Program-made: the position numbers and the translations under genes | Source: Lelliottia sp. WAP21 | GTDB taxonomy: Bacteria > Pseudomonadota > Gammaproteobacteria > Enterobacterales > Enterobacteriaceae | NCBI RefSeq assembly: GCF_020532665.2 | Contig: NZ_JAIWPG020000004.1 | Coordinates: 124,001 to 188,000, forward strand | Direction of reading: 5' to 3' | DNA: 64,000 nt | In this document: positions 35,798-47,558 of the stretch, piece by piece | Position numbering within the stretch: the first letter of the stretch is position 1 | Layout: every line of letters begins with the position of its first letter | The notes under the pieces: model-generated | What the model saw: the letters and a program-made list of their open reading frames with translations, nothing else | Told to the model about the DNA's origin: nothing | The model's database searches: none

Positions 35798-36307
35798 TTA
35801 CTTCTTGATGCGAATTACCGGGGTTTCACCCACGGTCACGCTGCCAGACAGTTTAATCAGTTCTTTGATTTCGTCCATGTTGGAGATAACAACCGGCGTC
35901 AGGGTAGACTTGGCTTTCTCTTCCAGCAGTGCGAGGTCGAATTCAATGACCGGATCGCCAACTTTCACGCGCTGACCTTCTTCAGCGATACGCTTGAAGC
36001 CTTCGCCTTTCAGTTCAACGGTGTCGATACCGAAGTGAACAAACAGTTCGATACCGCTATCTGATTCGATAGAGAACGCATGGTTGGTTTCAAAAATTTT
36101 ACCGATGGTGCCATCAACTGGAGCAACCATTTTGTTGCCCGTTGGTTTGATAGCAATACCATCGCCAACGATTTTTTCGGCAAATACTACATCCGGCACG
36201 TCTTCGATATTAACGATTTCGCCAGACAGCGGAGCAATAATCTCAATAGTTCCGGTGTCTTTCTTATCATCAGAAACCAGAGATTTCAGTTTATCGAACA
36301 AACCCAT
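35798..36307 (-). CDS. crr: Crr, glucose-specific PTS enzyme IIA
   Basis: IIA-Glc passes phosphate from HPr to the glucose permease. In its unphosphorylated form it inhibits many sugar permeases; phosphorylated, it activates adenylate cyclase. The 169 residues are nearly identical to E. coli. The phosphorylated histidine is His91 in [10 protein letters not shown], and His76 (ETNHAFS) is its partner. It is the last gene of ptsH-ptsI-crr, 40 bases after ptsI. Confidence 0.98.
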   Translation of the reverse strand: MGLFDKLKSLVSDDKKDTGTIEIIAPLSGEIVNIEDVPDVVFAEKIVGDGIAIKPTGNKMVAPVDGTIGKIFETNHAFSIESDSGIELFVHFGIDTVELKGEGFKRIAEEGQRVKVGDPVIEFDLALLEEKAKSTLTPVVISNMDEIKELIKLSGSVTVGETPVIRIKK

Positions 36308-36347
36308 GATCTTCTCCTAAGCAGTAATTTGGGCCGCATCTCGTGGA

Positions 36348-38075
36348 TTAGCAGATTGTTTTTTCTTCAATGAACTTGTTAACCAGCGTCATTAACTCGT
36401 CCGTTGTCGGTTGAGCAAGAGCCTGCTCTGCTAACACCTTCGCATCTTCGAAGTTCGTGTTACGGATAATCTTCTTAATGCGCGGGATGGAAATGGCGCT
36501 CATAGAGAATTCGTCCAGACCCATACCCAGCAACAGAAGTGTAGCACGTTCGTCGCCTGCAAGCTCACCACACATGCCAGTCCATTTACCTTCCGCATGA
36601 GAAGCATCAATAACTTGCTTAATAAGCGTCAGCACGGACGGTGACATTGGCTGGTAGAGATGCGAGATCATATCATTACCACGGTCAACTGCCAGGGTGT
36701 ACTGCGTTAAATCATTGGTTCCGATACTAAAGAAGTCAACTTCTTTGGCCAAATGACGTGCAATGGTTGCGGCAGCAGGTGTTTCCACCATTACGCCCAC
36801 TTCGATTGACTCGTCAAATGCTTTGCCTTCGTCACGCAGTTCCTGCTTGTAGATTTCGATCTCTTTTTTCAGTGCACGCACTTCTTCAACAGAGATGATC
36901 ATCGGGAACATGATGCGCAATTTACCGAAAGCAGAGGCACGCAGGATAGCGCGAACCTGGTCACGCAGGATCTCTTTGCGGTCCATGGCGATACGAATCG
37001 CACGCCAGCCCAGGAACGGGTTCTCTTCTTTCGGGAAGTTCATGTACGGCAGCTCTTTGTCGCCACCGATATCCATGGTACGGACAATAACGGCCTGAGA
37101 GCCACAGGCTTCAGCGACAGCTTTGTACGCAGCAAACTGCTCTTCTTCGGTAGGCAGAGCGTCGCGGTCCATGAACAGGAATTCAGTACGATACAGACCC
37201 ACACCTTCCGCACCGTTGCGCTCAGCGCCATCAACGTCACGGACGGTACCGATGTTAGCGCACACTTCAACCTGATGGCCGTCCAGCGTGATCGCGGGCA
37301 GGTCTTTCAGTTTGGCGAGTTCGGCTTTCTCGGTGGCAACTTGCTCCTGTACGGCGCGCAGTTGATCGATCTCTTCGTTAGTTGGGTTGACGTAAACCAC
37401 GTTGTTTACGGCATCCAGAATCAGATAGTCGTCGTTTTTCACCTGAGAGGTCACGCTACCGGTACCCACGATGGCAGGCAGTTCAAGCGAACGCGCCATG
37501 ATTGAGGTGTGGGAGGTACGTCCACCTGCATCGGTGATGAAACCCAGCACCTTGTTCAGGTTCAGCTGTGCGGTTTCAGACGGGGTGAGGTCGGCAGCAA
37601 CCAGAATCACTTCGTCCTGAATGGCGCTCAGGTCGATGATTGCCAGACCCAGAATGTTGCGCAGCAGGCGTTTACCGATGTCACGTACGTCAGCCGCACG
37701 CTCTTTCAGGTATTCATCATCCAGCTCTTCCAGGGCCGTTGCCTGGCCTTCGATAACTTCATGCGCAGCCGCATCGGCCGTCATGCCTTTATCTTTAATC
37801 AGGGCTATGATTTCCTGCTCCAGCTCCTCATCTTCGAGCAACATGATGTGCCCTTCGAAGATGGCTTCTTTTTCTTCACCGAAAGTTTCGCCAGCTTTAG
37901 TTTTGATCGCTTCCAGTTGCGCTGATGCCTTGGCACGACCGCTCAGAAAACGCTCAACTTCCTGATTGACCTTATCGGCAGAAATTTTTTTCCGGTCGAT
38001 GACGATCTCGTCTTCTTTCAGCAGAAGTGCTTTGCCGAAAGCGATACCCGGGGATGCTAAAATGCCTGAAATCAT
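36348..38075 (-). CDS. ptsI: PtsI, PTS enzyme I
   Basis: Enzyme I takes phosphate from PEP and gives it to HPr, starting all PTS sugar uptake. The 575 residues equal E. coli. The active His189 is in [12 protein letters not shown], and the C-terminal PEP-binding domain contains [13 protein letters not shown], the MVETPAA segment, [18 protein letters not shown], and the catalytic cysteine in GMCGELAGD. It lies 43 bases after ptsH. Confidence 0.98.
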   Translation of the reverse strand: MISGILASPGIAFGKALLLKEDEIVIDRKKISADKVNQEVERFLSGRAKASAQLEAIKTKAGETFGEEKEAIFEGHIMLLEDEELEQEIIALIKDKGMTADAAAHEVIEGQATALEELDDEYLKERAADVRDIGKRLLRNILGLAIIDLSAIQDEVILVAADLTPSETAQLNLNKVLGFITDAGGRTSHTSIMARSLELPAIVGTGSVTSQVKNDDYLILDAVNNVVYVNPTNEEIDQLRAVQEQVATEKAELAKLKDLPAITLDGHQVEVCANIGTVRDVDGAERNGAEGVGLYRTEFLFMDRDALPTEEEQFAAYKAVAEACGSQAVIVRTMDIGGDKELPYMNFPKEENPFLGWRAIRIAMDRKEILRDQVRAILRASAFGKLRIMFPMIISVEEVRALKKEIEIYKQELRDEGKAFDESIEVGVMVETPAAATIARHLAKEVDFFSIGTNDLTQYTLAVDRGNDMISHLYQPMSPSVLTLIKQVIDASHAEGKWTGMCGELAGDERATLLLLGMGLDEFSMSAISIPRIKKIIRNTNFEDAKVLAEQALAQPTTDELMTLVNKFIEEKTIC

Positions 38076-38118
38076 AACCCTACCTTACTTGTGACTGATA
38101 TGAAAAAGAACCCGTTAC

Positions 38119-38376
38119 TTACTCGAGCTCAGCCATCAGTTTTACCAGATGCTCAACTGCTTTCTGCTCGTCTTCGCCTTCCGCGGACAGGGTCACAACG
38201 GTGCCCTGAGTCAGGCCCAGAGTTTGCAGTTTAAACAGGCTTTTTGCGCTAGCGCTTTTGCCGTTGGAAGTCACAGTGATCTCAGAAGTGAAGCCTTTCG
38301 CTTCTTTAACAAACTGAGCAGCAGGGCGGGTATGCAGACCGTTTGGAGCGGTAATGGTAACTTCTTGCTGGAACAT
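38119..38376 (-). CDS. ptsH: PtsH, phosphocarrier protein HPr
   Basis: HPr carries phosphate from enzyme I to the IIA proteins. The 85 residues equal the E. coli protein; His15 in [10 protein letters not shown] is phosphorylated, and [13 protein letters not shown] holds the Ser46 region. It is the first gene of the pts operon. Confidence 0.98.
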   Translation of the reverse strand: MFQQEVTITAPNGLHTRPAAQFVKEAKGFTSEITVTSNGKSASAKSLFKLQTLGLTQGTVVTLSAEGEDEQKAVEHLVKLMAELE

Positions 38377-38644
38377 TGTATTTCCCCAACTTATAGGTTT
38401 TGTGTTGTGGAACTAAAGTCTAGCCTGGCGGCTCAACTTTAGCCTGTATAGTTAGCGCTGACGTTTCGACCGTCATTAAACATTATGCAGTGAAAGCAAG
38501 ACTTGAACCAAATCATAAAATCGATTCAGCAGTCGGAATTTCTCAGAATGATTAATTTCGCGCTTCAAAATAATTGTCAGGTTAAATACCAGACCCGACG
38601 GGGTGAATCAATGCCAGAGGGGGTAAAAGTTTGATGCAGGCCAC
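38377..38644 (-). promoter_or_regulatory. ptsH upstream region
   Basis: These roughly 270 bases between cysK and ptsH contain no credible protein gene. In E. coli the equivalent region carries several pts promoters with CRP and Mlc control. A minus-strand -10-like TATACA is at 38445-38450, but I could not find a matching -35 or a clear CRP palindrome, so individual promoters are not assigned. Confidence 0.4.
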
Positions 38645-38672
38645 AAAAAAGCACCTAAAAAGGTGCTTTTTT
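38645..38672 (-). terminator. Rho-independent terminator of cysK
   Basis: AAAAAAGCACCT, loop AAAA, AGGTGCTTTTTT forms a perfect 12-base stem 23 bases after the cysK stop. On the minus strand it ends in a U-run. Confidence 0.9.
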
Positions 38673-38694
38673 ACGCGTTTTTAACATGCTGGCC

Positions 38695-39666
38695 CTACTG
38701 TTGCAGCTCTTTCTCTGTGAAGAGATCCGCGAACAACGCAGTGCTCAAGTAACGCTCACCCGAAGACGGAAGGATAACCACAATATTCTTGTTGGTAAAG
38801 GCTTCGTCCTCCTGCAATTTTAACGCAGCGGCAACGGCGGCACCAGAAGAGATACCGGCAAGGATACCTTCTTCTTCCATCAGACGACGGGCGGTGGAGA
38901 TAGCTTCCTCGTTGGTGATCGCCACCACTTTATCAATCAGCTTAAGATCGAGGTTGCCCGGAATGAAACCTGCGCCGATGCCCTGGATTTTGTGTGGGCC
39001 GGGTTTCAGCTCTTCACCCGCCAGTGCCTGAGCAATAACCGGCGAGTCGGTTGGCTCCACGGCCACGGTGATCAACTCTTTTTTGCCTTTCGTGCCTTTA
39101 ATATAACGCGTCACGCCCGTTAAGGTTCCGCCGGTCCCCACACCGGAAATAAAGACATCAACCTGGCCGTCGGTATCTTCCCAGATTTCCGGGCCGGTGG
39201 TCTTTTCATGAATCTCGGGGTTGGCTGGGTTACTGAACTGCTGAAGAAGCAGGAATTTTTCCGGGTCGCTGGCAACAATCTCTTCGGCTTTCTGAATGGC
39301 CCCTTTCATGCCTTTTGCGCCTTCGGTCAGCACCAGGTTCGCGCCCAGCGCTTTCAGCAGCTTGCGACGTTCAACGCTCATGGTTTCCGGCATGGTGAGC
39401 GTCAGTTTGTAACCCCGTGCGGCCGCCACGTAAGCCAGCGCGATGCCGGTATTACCGCTGGTTGGCTCGACCAACTCGATACCTGGTTTCAGTACGCCGC
39501 GTTTTTCCGCATCCCAAATCATATTTGCACCGATACGGCATTTGACGCTGAAGCTTGGGTTACGAGATTCTACCTTCGCAAGGATGCGTCCATTACCGAT
39601 GCGGTTCAGTCGAACCAGGGGCGTATGACCGATAGTCAGCGAGTTGTCTTCATAAATCTTACTCAT
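38695..39666 (-). CDS. cysK: CysK, O-acetylserine sulfhydrylase A
   Basis: CysK makes cysteine from O-acetylserine and sulfide and is also a moonlighting partner of CysE. The 323 residues equal E. coli CysK. The PLP lysine is K42 in [34 protein letters not shown] is the substrate loop, and [16 protein letters not shown] binds the PLP phosphate. It is downstream of cysZ on the same strand. The 163-base gap upstream should contain the CysB-activated promoter. Confidence 0.97.
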   Translation of the reverse strand: MSKIYEDNSLTIGHTPLVRLNRIGNGRILAKVESRNPSFSVKCRIGANMIWDAEKRGVLKPGIELVEPTSGNTGIALAYVAAARGYKLTLTMPETMSVERRKLLKALGANLVLTEGAKGMKGAIQKAEEIVASDPEKFLLLQQFSNPANPEIHEKTTGPEIWEDTDGQVDVFISGVGTGGTLTGVTRYIKGTKGKKELITVAVEPTDSPVIAQALAGEELKPGPHKIQGIGAGFIPGNLDLKLIDKVVAITNEEAISTARRLMEEEGILAGISSGAAVAAALKLQEDEAFTNKNIVVILPSSGERYLSTALFADLFTEKELQQ

Positions 39667-39829
39667 GGCCTGTCCTTAACTGTATGAAATGGGGATACCG
39701 TCCCAGCATACCTGTTGGAAAAGTATGGGGAAGTAAGGAATTCGCATATCTATATGCTACTGAGAAATAATGGGGATCAGTATGGAATAAGGGATAGCAT
39801 AAGCTACCCCCAATTTACACATTTTTGCA

Positions 39830-40591
39830 TTACTTCCATAACGCGTGCTTAGCACGATAGCAGTCCACCCACATCGCCGTCGCGCCGCACACGGCAACGG
39901 GCATGATGAACAGATTCAGGAATGGAACGAGGGTAAACAGACTGGCTAACGCACCAAACTGCATGTTCATCACTTTTTGTGAACGCAGCGCCGTACGCAT
40001 CTCTTTAAACGGCACTTTATGGTTGTCGAACGGATAGTCGCAATACTGGATAGCCAGCATCCAGGCGCTAAAGAGGAACCAAAGCACCGGCGCCACCGTC
40101 TGCCCAATTCCGGGGATGAAGTAGAGGATGAGCAGGATAACCGCCCGGGGGAGATACCAGGCAAATTTTTGCCATTCGCGTTTCATAATTCGCGGCAGAT
40201 CTTTCATGATGCCCACAACCCCGGTATCCGGCGGTGTGGCGCCGGTCAGCCTCGCTTCAAGCTGTTCTGCCAGCAGTCCATTGAACGGGGCCGCTATCCA
40301 GTTGGCAACGGTTGAGAAGAAGTAGCCAAACACCAGCAGCACCGAGATCACCATGACGGGCCAGAGGAGATAACTCAGCCATTGTAGCCAGTCCGGAACA
40401 TAGCTCATTAAGGCCGGGACCCAGGTTTCAATTTTGGTAAATAGCCACCAGAACGCACCGCCCATCAGCAAAACGTTAATTAGGAGGGGGAGAACTACAA
40501 AGCGTCGGATCCCCGGCAGGGAGACCAGTTTCCACCCCTGGAAAAAATACCCGATGCCGCTACGAAGAGGTGTTGAAGTTGATGAAACCAT
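39830..40591 (-). CDS. cysZ: CysZ, sulfate transporter/permease
   Basis: CysZ is an inner membrane protein that mediates sulfate uptake for cysteine synthesis. The 253 residues equal E. coli CysZ. Hydrophobic helices include [53 protein letters not shown] and [37 protein letters not shown] 40591 gives the family start MVSST; the frame to 40618 adds nine unrelated residues. It is divergent from zipA. Confidence 0.95.
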   Translation of the reverse strand: MVSSTSTPLRSGIGYFFQGWKLVSLPGIRRFVVLPLLINVLLMGGAFWWLFTKIETWVPALMSYVPDWLQWLSYLLWPVMVISVLLVFGYFFSTVANWIAAPFNGLLAEQLEARLTGATPPDTGVVGIMKDLPRIMKREWQKFAWYLPRAVILLILYFIPGIGQTVAPVLWFLFSAWMLAIQYCDYPFDNHKVPFKEMRTALRSQKVMNMQFGALASLFTLVPFLNLFIMPVAVCGATAMWVDCYRAKHALWK

Positions 40592-40821
40592 AACCAGGCT
40601 GTACTCCTTTTTACACAACCAGTGGAATTGCCCGCCTATATTATCCCGTTATGAACCAATGACCAGTTCGGAAATGTTCGAAAAAACAGCAAAAAGCACG
40701 ATTTAGTCCATCTTTATGCAGCGAATGCTCTGCACACACTTGCACTTGACGAGTTCGCCAAATACTCTTAGTGAGTAAATGTTTGCCGTGGTGGCAAGGT
40801 GTTAGAACAACAGAGAATATA

Positions 40822-41823
40822 ATGATGCAGGATTTGCGTCTGATATTAATCATTGTTGGCGCGATCGCCATATTCGCTTTACTGGTACATGGTTTCTGGA
40901 CCAGCCGTAAAGAGCGCTCCTCGATGTTTCGCGATCGCCCACTCAAGCGTATGAAGTCCAGTCGTCACGATGATGATGGCGATGACGGCTTTGAAGATAA
41001 CGACGATGAAGGCGTGGGTGAAGTCCGCGTACATCGCGTCAATACTCCTGCGCCTGGCGCCGGCCAGGGGGAGCATGAAGCGCCTCGTCAGCCTCCGCAG
41101 CACCAGTATCAGCCGCCGTATGCTTCGGCCCAGCCGCGCCAGCCAGCGCCGCAGCCTGCTCCTGTAGAAGAGCCGGTGCGACAGCCGACGCCGCCCGTGC
41201 AGCAGCCCGTTGCACAACCGCAGCCTGTCCACCAGCCGCAGCCGGTTCATCAGCCGCAACCGATGCAGCAACCGGTCGCCCCGCAGCACGCGCCGGTTCA
41301 GCCGGCCCCGGCAGCGGTGCAACAGCCTGCTCCTGCGCCCCAGGTTGAGCCTGAACCTATTGTCGAAGAAGCCCCTGCGCCAGTGGCAGAAAAGCCACAG
41401 CGTAAAGAGACCGTCATCATCATGAACGTGGCGGCCCATCATGGCTCTCAGCTTAATGGTGACGTACTGCTCAACAGCATTCAGCAGGCCGGTTTCAAGT
41501 TTGGCGATATGAATATCTTCCATCGTCATTTAAGCCCGGACGGAAGTGGTCCTGCATTGTTCAGCCTGGCCAATATGGTCAACCCGGGCACCTTTGACCC
41601 GGAAATGACGGGGGATTTCACCACGCCAGGTATCACTATCTTTATGCAAGTGCCGTCCTACGGTGACGAACTGCAAAACTTTAAGCTGATGCTTCAGTCT
41701 GCTCAGCACATCGCCGATGAAGTCGGTGGCGTGGTCCTTGACGATCAACGTCGTATGATGACCCCGCAAAAAATGCGTGAGTATCAGGACCGCATCCGCG
41801 AAGTGAAGGAAGCTAACGCTTAA
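40822..41823 (+). CDS. zipA: ZipA, cell division protein anchoring FtsZ
   Basis: ZipA tethers FtsZ to the inner membrane at the division site. The 333 residues (E. coli 328) have the typical order: a short periplasmic N-terminus, one transmembrane helix ([22 protein letters not shown], 5-26), a basic then acidic stretch, a long Pro/Gln-rich linker at about 85-190 with repeated QPxxQP, and the globular FtsZ-binding domain from [18 protein letters not shown] to the end. Start at 40822 (MMQDLRL) matches the family. ligA follows after a terminator. Confidence 0.96.
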   Translation: MMQDLRLILIIVGAIAIFALLVHGFWTSRKERSSMFRDRPLKRMKSSRHDDDGDDGFEDNDDEGVGEVRVHRVNTPAPGAGQGEHEAPRQPPQHQYQPPYASAQPRQPAPQPAPVEEPVRQPTPPVQQPVAQPQPVHQPQPVHQPQPMQQPVAPQHAPVQPAPAAVQQPAPAPQVEPEPIVEEAPAPVAEKPQRKETVIIMNVAAHHGSQLNGDVLLNSIQQAGFKFGDMNIFHRHLSPDGSGPALFSLANMVNPGTFDPEMTGDFTTPGITIFMQVPSYGDELQNFKLMLQSAQHIADEVGGVVLDDQRRMMTPQKMREYQDRIREVKEANA

Positions 41824-41850
41824 TTCAGGCGATAACTTCACCTCCTCATC

Positions 41851-41876
41851 AACCCCCGCCTGTCGGGGGTTTTTCT
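41851..41876 (+). terminator. Rho-independent terminator between zipA and ligA
   Basis: AACCCCCG, loop CCTGT, CGGGGGTT is followed by T, lying 16 bases before the ligA start. Confidence 0.85.
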
Positions 41877-41882
41877 CATTGA

Positions 41883-43907
<2,025 letters not shown>

Positions 43908-43908
43908 T

Positions 43909-44124
43909 GTGGAAAAAGAGCAGCTTGTTGAGATCGCTAATACCGAGATGCCGTTCGGGAAATACAAAGGACGTCGATTGATCGACGTTCCGGAGGAGTA
44001 TTTGCTGTGGTTTGCCCGTAAAGATGAATTCCCGGCAGGGCGGCTGGGCGAACTGATGGCTATGACTTTACTCATCAAAACTGAGGGGCTGAGCCATCTG
44101 GTTCAGCCCCTGAAAAAACCTTAA
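43909..44124 (+). CDS. ypeB: YpeB, DUF3820 small protein
   Basis: The 71-residue soluble protein belongs to DUF3820; MPFGKYKGRRLIDVPEEYLLWFARKDEFPAGRLGELM is the conserved core shared with putative quorum-sensing-regulator and exonuclease-associated proteins. Its function is unknown. It starts with GTG at 43909, next to the ligA stop. An overlapping ATG at 43907 is out of frame. The 3' end contains a hairpin (44084-44111), and its stop overlaps the yfeH stop on the other strand. Confidence 0.88.
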   Translation: MEKEQLVEIANTEMPFGKYKGRRLIDVPEEYLLWFARKDEFPAGRLGELMAMTLLIKTEGLSHLVQPLKKP

Positions 44125-45116
44125 GCCTTCGCGGCGTGGGTCTCTTCCTGCGCCAGCTTTTCTGTCTGACGCTTGTAGCGACGCGCCAGCACGGCGCAAA
44201 CCATCAGCTGGATTTGATGGAAAATCATCAGCGGCAGCACCATCATCCCAATCATCGACGTCGGGAACAGGATATTTGCCATCGGAATCCCATTGGCAAG
44301 GCTCTTTTTCGAACCGCAGAACACGATGGTAATTTCATCCGCTTTGTTAAACCCACACTTCCGGGCAACAAAAACGTTAACCGCAATGACAATCGCCAGC
44401 AGAACACAGCTTACCAGGGCGATAAACAGTAGCGAGCCAATGCCCACTTTATGCCAGATACCATTAACGACGGCTTCGCCAAAGGCGGAATAAACCACCA
44501 GCAAAATAGAGAGCTGGTCGGTCTTGCTGATCCACTTTTTATTTCTCGCCACAAAGTCGCCTGTCCACGGACGGGAAAGATGCCCCAACACGAACGGCAG
44601 CAACAGCTGCAGGCAGATTTTGCCTACTTGCTCAAGGTTGCCCTCCGCACCGTGCATATTCATCAGCAGGCCGACCAGAAGCGGGGAGACAAAAATCCCG
44701 AGCAGGCTGGAGGCGGACGCGGAGCAGACGGCGGCGGCAACATTCCCCCCCGCAAGCGACGTAAATGCAATCGCCGACTGTACGGTCGCCGGCAGAATGC
44801 ACAGATACAGAAAACCGGTGTACAGCGCAGGATCGACGTTGACCGGCGCCCACCAGGCAAACAGCACGCCGAGGACCGGGAAAAGGATGAAGGTACTGCA
44901 CATCACCCACAGATGCAGTCGCCAGTGGCTGCCACCTGCGATGATCGCCTCACGCGAGAGTTTGGCACCGTGCATAAAAAACAGCAGGGCAATGGCTGCG
45001 GTCGTCAGGCCTTCGAAGAAGGGGACGAATCCGCCACGCGCCGGGAAAAAGGAGGCCAGCAGAACCGTCACGATCAGCGTAAGGGTAAAAGGGTCGAGAA
45101 TGCGAAATAGTTTCAT
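44121..45116 (-). CDS. yfeH: YfeH, bile acid:sodium symporter-like membrane protein
   Basis: The 331-residue protein has nine or ten hydrophobic helices and belongs to the SBF-like family (PF13593). Conserved features include FFMHGAKLSREAI, LYLCILPATVQSAIAFTSLAGGNVAAA and EITIVFCGSKKSLANGIPMA, where sodium-binding polar residues of the fold lie. The substrate is unknown. ATG 45116 is chosen because AGGAG lies just upstream; GTG 45122 would add two residues. It is divergent from the LysR-type gene yfeR, which probably controls it. Confidence 0.92.
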   Translation of the reverse strand: MKLFRILDPFTLTLIVTVLLASFFPARGGFVPFFEGLTTAAIALLFFMHGAKLSREAIIAGGSHWRLHLWVMCSTFILFPVLGVLFAWWAPVNVDPALYTGFLYLCILPATVQSAIAFTSLAGGNVAAAVCSASASSLLGIFVSPLLVGLLMNMHGAEGNLEQVGKICLQLLLPFVLGHLSRPWTGDFVARNKKWISKTDQLSILLVVYSAFGEAVVNGIWHKVGIGSLLFIALVSCVLLAIVIAVNVFVARKCGFNKADEITIVFCGSKKSLANGIPMANILFPTSMIGMMVLPLMIFHQIQLMVCAVLARRYKRQTEKLAQEETHAAKA

Positions 45117-45205
45117 AAACACTCCTGAAAGCAGATATCGCTATTGTGCTTTTATCTGTTTGAGAAATAAAATTGATTTATTGCATCCATTGATGAATTA
45201 AATAA

Positions 45206-46141
45206 ATGAATTATTCCTTACGTCAACTTCGTGTGTTTGTCACCGTGGCTCAGGCCAGAAGCTTTAGCCGTGCCGGGGAAATCATCGGGTTAAGCCAGTC
45301 GGCCGTGAGCCATAGCGTGAAAGAGCTGGAGCAGCAAACCGGCGTGCGCCTGCTCGATCGCACCACGCGCGAGGTAGTGCTGACCGAGGCAGGGCAGCAG
45401 CTGGCGGCGCGTCTGGAAAGGGTACTGGATGAACTTAACAGTACAATGCGGGATGTCGGACGGGTAGGGCAGCAACTTTCCGGAACGGTGCGCGTTGCGG
45501 CGAGCCAGACTATCTCTGCACACCTCATTCCCCAGTGCATTGCCGAAAGTAATCACCGCTATCCCGACATTAATTTCGTTCTTCACGACCGGCCCCAGCA
45601 ATGGGTACTGGAGAGCATTCGCCAGGGAGACGTGGATTTTGGCATCGTCATTGATCCGGGTCCGGTAACGGATCTGGAGTGTGAAAAGGTGCTGTCAGAA
45701 CCCTTTTTGCTGTTATGCCGTGCCGATGATCCGCTTGCGACATGCCCGCAGGTCTCATGGCAGGCGCTACAGGGGGCCAATCTGGTGTTACAGGATTACG
45801 CCTCGGGCAGTCGACCATTGATTGATGCAGCGCTGGCGGCGCAGCAGGTTGAGGCGACGATAGTGCAAGAGATTGGCCACCCGGCTACGCTGTTTCCGAT
45901 GGTGGAAGCGGGGATCGGGATAAGCGTATTACCGGCGCTGGCTTTGCCGCTCCCCCAGGGAAGCCACTTAACGGTGAGGCGTTTTACCCCCTGCATAGAA
46001 CGTCAGTTGATGCTGGCCCGTCGCAAGAATCGATCGCTTTCCGGCGCGGCGCAGGCCTGTTGGGAGGTGGTGCGCATGCAGGCTCAACGGTTGATCGAGA
46101 CCCGCACGCGCGATCCGTTGTTCACTGCCACGGACGATTAG
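45206..46141 (+). CDS. yfeR: YfeR, LysR-family transcriptional regulator
   Basis: The 311-residue regulator has the LysR winged helix-turn-helix at about 1-60 ([42 protein letters not shown]) and a periplasmic-binding-like effector domain (about 90-290). It resembles E. coli/Salmonella YfeR, reported to respond to low osmolarity and to regulate yfeH. The 89-base divergent gap contains an AATAAA/TTTATT dyad at 45166-45182 that might be its site. The 3' end overlaps the next gene, convergent, by four bases. Confidence 0.9.
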   Translation: MNYSLRQLRVFVTVAQARSFSRAGEIIGLSQSAVSHSVKELEQQTGVRLLDRTTREVVLTEAGQQLAARLERVLDELNSTMRDVGRVGQQLSGTVRVAASQTISAHLIPQCIAESNHRYPDINFVLHDRPQQWVLESIRQGDVDFGIVIDPGPVTDLECEKVLSEPFLLLCRADDPLATCPQVSWQALQGANLVLQDYASGSRPLIDAALAAQQVEATIVQEIGHPATLFPMVEAGIGISVLPALALPLPQGSHLTVRRFTPCIERQLMLARRKNRSLSGAAQACWEVVRMQAQRLIETRTRDPLFTATDD

Positions 46142-46479
46142 ACGTAGATATCAATCTGATGGTCGTCTGACGGTGTGTTGACCCCTTTCGCATTCGCCTG
46201 CTTTTGCTCCTGTTTTTGCTGCGCCTCTTCAGCCTGCTGATGCTGAAGTTCTGCCAACTGCGCCTGCAGCATTTCAAGCTGCTGCTGAATGAGCTCCTGC
46301 TGTTTTTTCTTATCCTCCACACTACCGCTGCTATCTGCGATCTCTTTTAACTGCTGCGTCAATTTAGTGATTTGCGCAGTAATCCGGCTAATTTGGGCAG
46401 CGATGCTATTGCCACTTGAACCGCTGCCACTGCTGCCGGTTTGAATGGGTGGTGGTGGTGAAGCCTGAATCGTCGTCAT
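46138..46479 (-). CDS. FlxA-like small coiled-coil protein
   Basis: The 113-residue protein has a Pro/Ser/Gly-rich N-terminus ([17 protein letters not shown]) and then a long helical, strongly predicted coiled coil rich in Gln (about 28-96: [18 protein letters not shown] ... QEQKQ). It resembles the FlxA-like family (PF14282). E. coli FlxA is expressed under flagellar control, but the function is unknown. GAGGGA precedes the ATG. No signal peptide or membrane segment is seen. It occupies the place of yfeN in E. coli and overlaps the yfeR stop. Confidence 0.82.
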   Translation of the reverse strand: MTTIQASPPPPIQTGSSGSGSSGNSIAAQISRITAQITKLTQQLKEIADSSGSVEDKKKQQELIQQQLEMLQAQLAELQHQQAEEAQQKQEQKQANAKGVNTPSDDHQIDIYV

Positions 46480-46562
46480 AGAGGTCCCTCTTGCCTAAAC
46501 AAGAAGTATCGGCACGGCGGGGATTAGCTTGAGTCCCCCTGCCATATCTGGCAGGTCGCGCA

Positions 46563-46583
46563 TTGATACACAAAGGCTATCAA
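46563..46583 (+). promoter_or_regulatory. Candidate XapR operator upstream of xapA
   Basis: TTGATA, nine bases, TATCAA is a perfect dyad that contains a T-N11-A LysR-type core. Its centre lies about 66 bases before the predicted xapA transcription start, the usual recognition-site position for this regulator family. XapR, encoded two genes downstream, is the obvious candidate. Confidence 0.6.
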
Positions 46584-46626
46584 TGGAGAGCGCAAAGTGT
46601 ATTGGTGATAACCCCGGTGCTCCGGC

Positions 46627-46666
46627 TATAAGTCAGGTGTCATGCGATAGCCACTATCGCTTTTTT
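46627..46666 (+). promoter_or_regulatory. Possible xapA -10 element and terminator-like leader hairpin
   Basis: TATAAG at 46627-46632 is a plausible -10 element with a weak -35, fitting an activated promoter. Just after the predicted start, GCGATAG, loop CCA, CTATCGC (46644-46660) is followed by six T, which is a complete intrinsic-terminator signature. The AAGGAG ribosome site comes a few bases later, at 46673-46678. Confidence 0.55.
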
Positions 46667-46683
46667 ATCCTGAAGGAGCAGCT

Positions 46684-47508
46684 ATGACTCACTCGAATAA
46701 TCCCTGGCATTGCGCCGATATCATTCGCGCCGCGAAACCCAATTTCACTCCACGCGTGGCCTTTATCCTGGGTTCTGGTCTGGGAGCGCTTGCCGATCGG
46801 ATCGACGATGCCGTGACCCTATCCTACGAGGCGTTGCCGGGCTTCCCGGTGAGCACCGTTCATGGACATGCGGGGGAACTGGTATTGGGTCTTCTTGCTG
46901 GCGTGCCCGTTGCCTGTATGAAAGGACGCGGGCATTTTTATGAAGGACGAGGAATGAGCGTCATGACCGATGCGATTCGCACTTTCAAGGTGCTGGGCTG
47001 CGAGCTGCTGTTCAGCACTAATGCCGCCGGGTCGCTGCGCCCGGAGGTTAAGCCTGGCAGTCTTGTCTCGCTAAACGACCATATTAATACCCTGCCAGGG
47101 ACCCCCATGGTGGGCGCGAACGACGATCGCTTTGGCGAGCGTTTTTTCTCTCTGGCCAATGCCTATGACGCGGACTATCGCGCCGTTTTGCAAACGGTGG
47201 CTAAAGAAGAAGGTTTCCCGCTCACGGAAGGGGTCTTCGTCTCGTATTCCGGGCCCAACTTTGAAACGGCGGCTGAAATTCGCATGATGCAAATCATTGG
47301 CGGTGACGTGGTGGGAATGTCCGTGGTACCGGAGGTCATTTCCGCACGCCACTGCGGATTAAAAGTGGTTGCGGTGGCCGCCATCACTAACCTGGCGGAA
47401 GGTCTGGGCGAGATACCCCTTTCGCACGCACAGACGCTGGCTGCGGCAGAGCTGTCCCGGCAAAACTTCATTCATCTCATCTGCGGTTTTCTGCGCAAAT
47501 TGGCCTGA
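46684..47508 (+). CDS. xapA: XapA, xanthosine/purine nucleoside phosphorylase
   Basis: XapA splits xanthosine, inosine and guanosine into base and ribose-1-phosphate. The 274 residues (E. coli 277) belong to the PNP_UDP_1 family: FILGSGLGALADRI phosphate loop at about 29-42, STVHGHAGELVLG, CMKGRGHFYEGRG, NAAGSLRPEVKPGSLV and GPNFETAAEIRMMQIIGGDVVGMSVVPEVISARH. It is the first gene of xapAB, and XapR activates it with xanthosine in E. coli. It follows a terminator-like leader hairpin. Confidence 0.95.
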   Translation: MTHSNNPWHCADIIRAAKPNFTPRVAFILGSGLGALADRIDDAVTLSYEALPGFPVSTVHGHAGELVLGLLAGVPVACMKGRGHFYEGRGMSVMTDAIRTFKVLGCELLFSTNAAGSLRPEVKPGSLVSLNDHINTLPGTPMVGANDDRFGERFFSLANAYDADYRAVLQTVAKEEGFPLTEGVFVSYSGPNFETAAEIRMMQIIGGDVVGMSVVPEVISARHCGLKVVAVAAITNLAEGLGEIPLSHAQTLAAAELSRQNFIHLICGFLRKLA

Positions 47509-47558
47509 GTCTACTTACCTGTGGCCCGTCCGGGCCACCGTGTGCAAAAGGAACGGTT

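Noticed and set aside
40879-41529. Minus-strand open frame opposite zipA rich in Arg and Leu
   Set aside because: It mirrors the Pro/Gln-rich linker of zipA, whose codons give Arg/Leu in the opposite strand; no domain.
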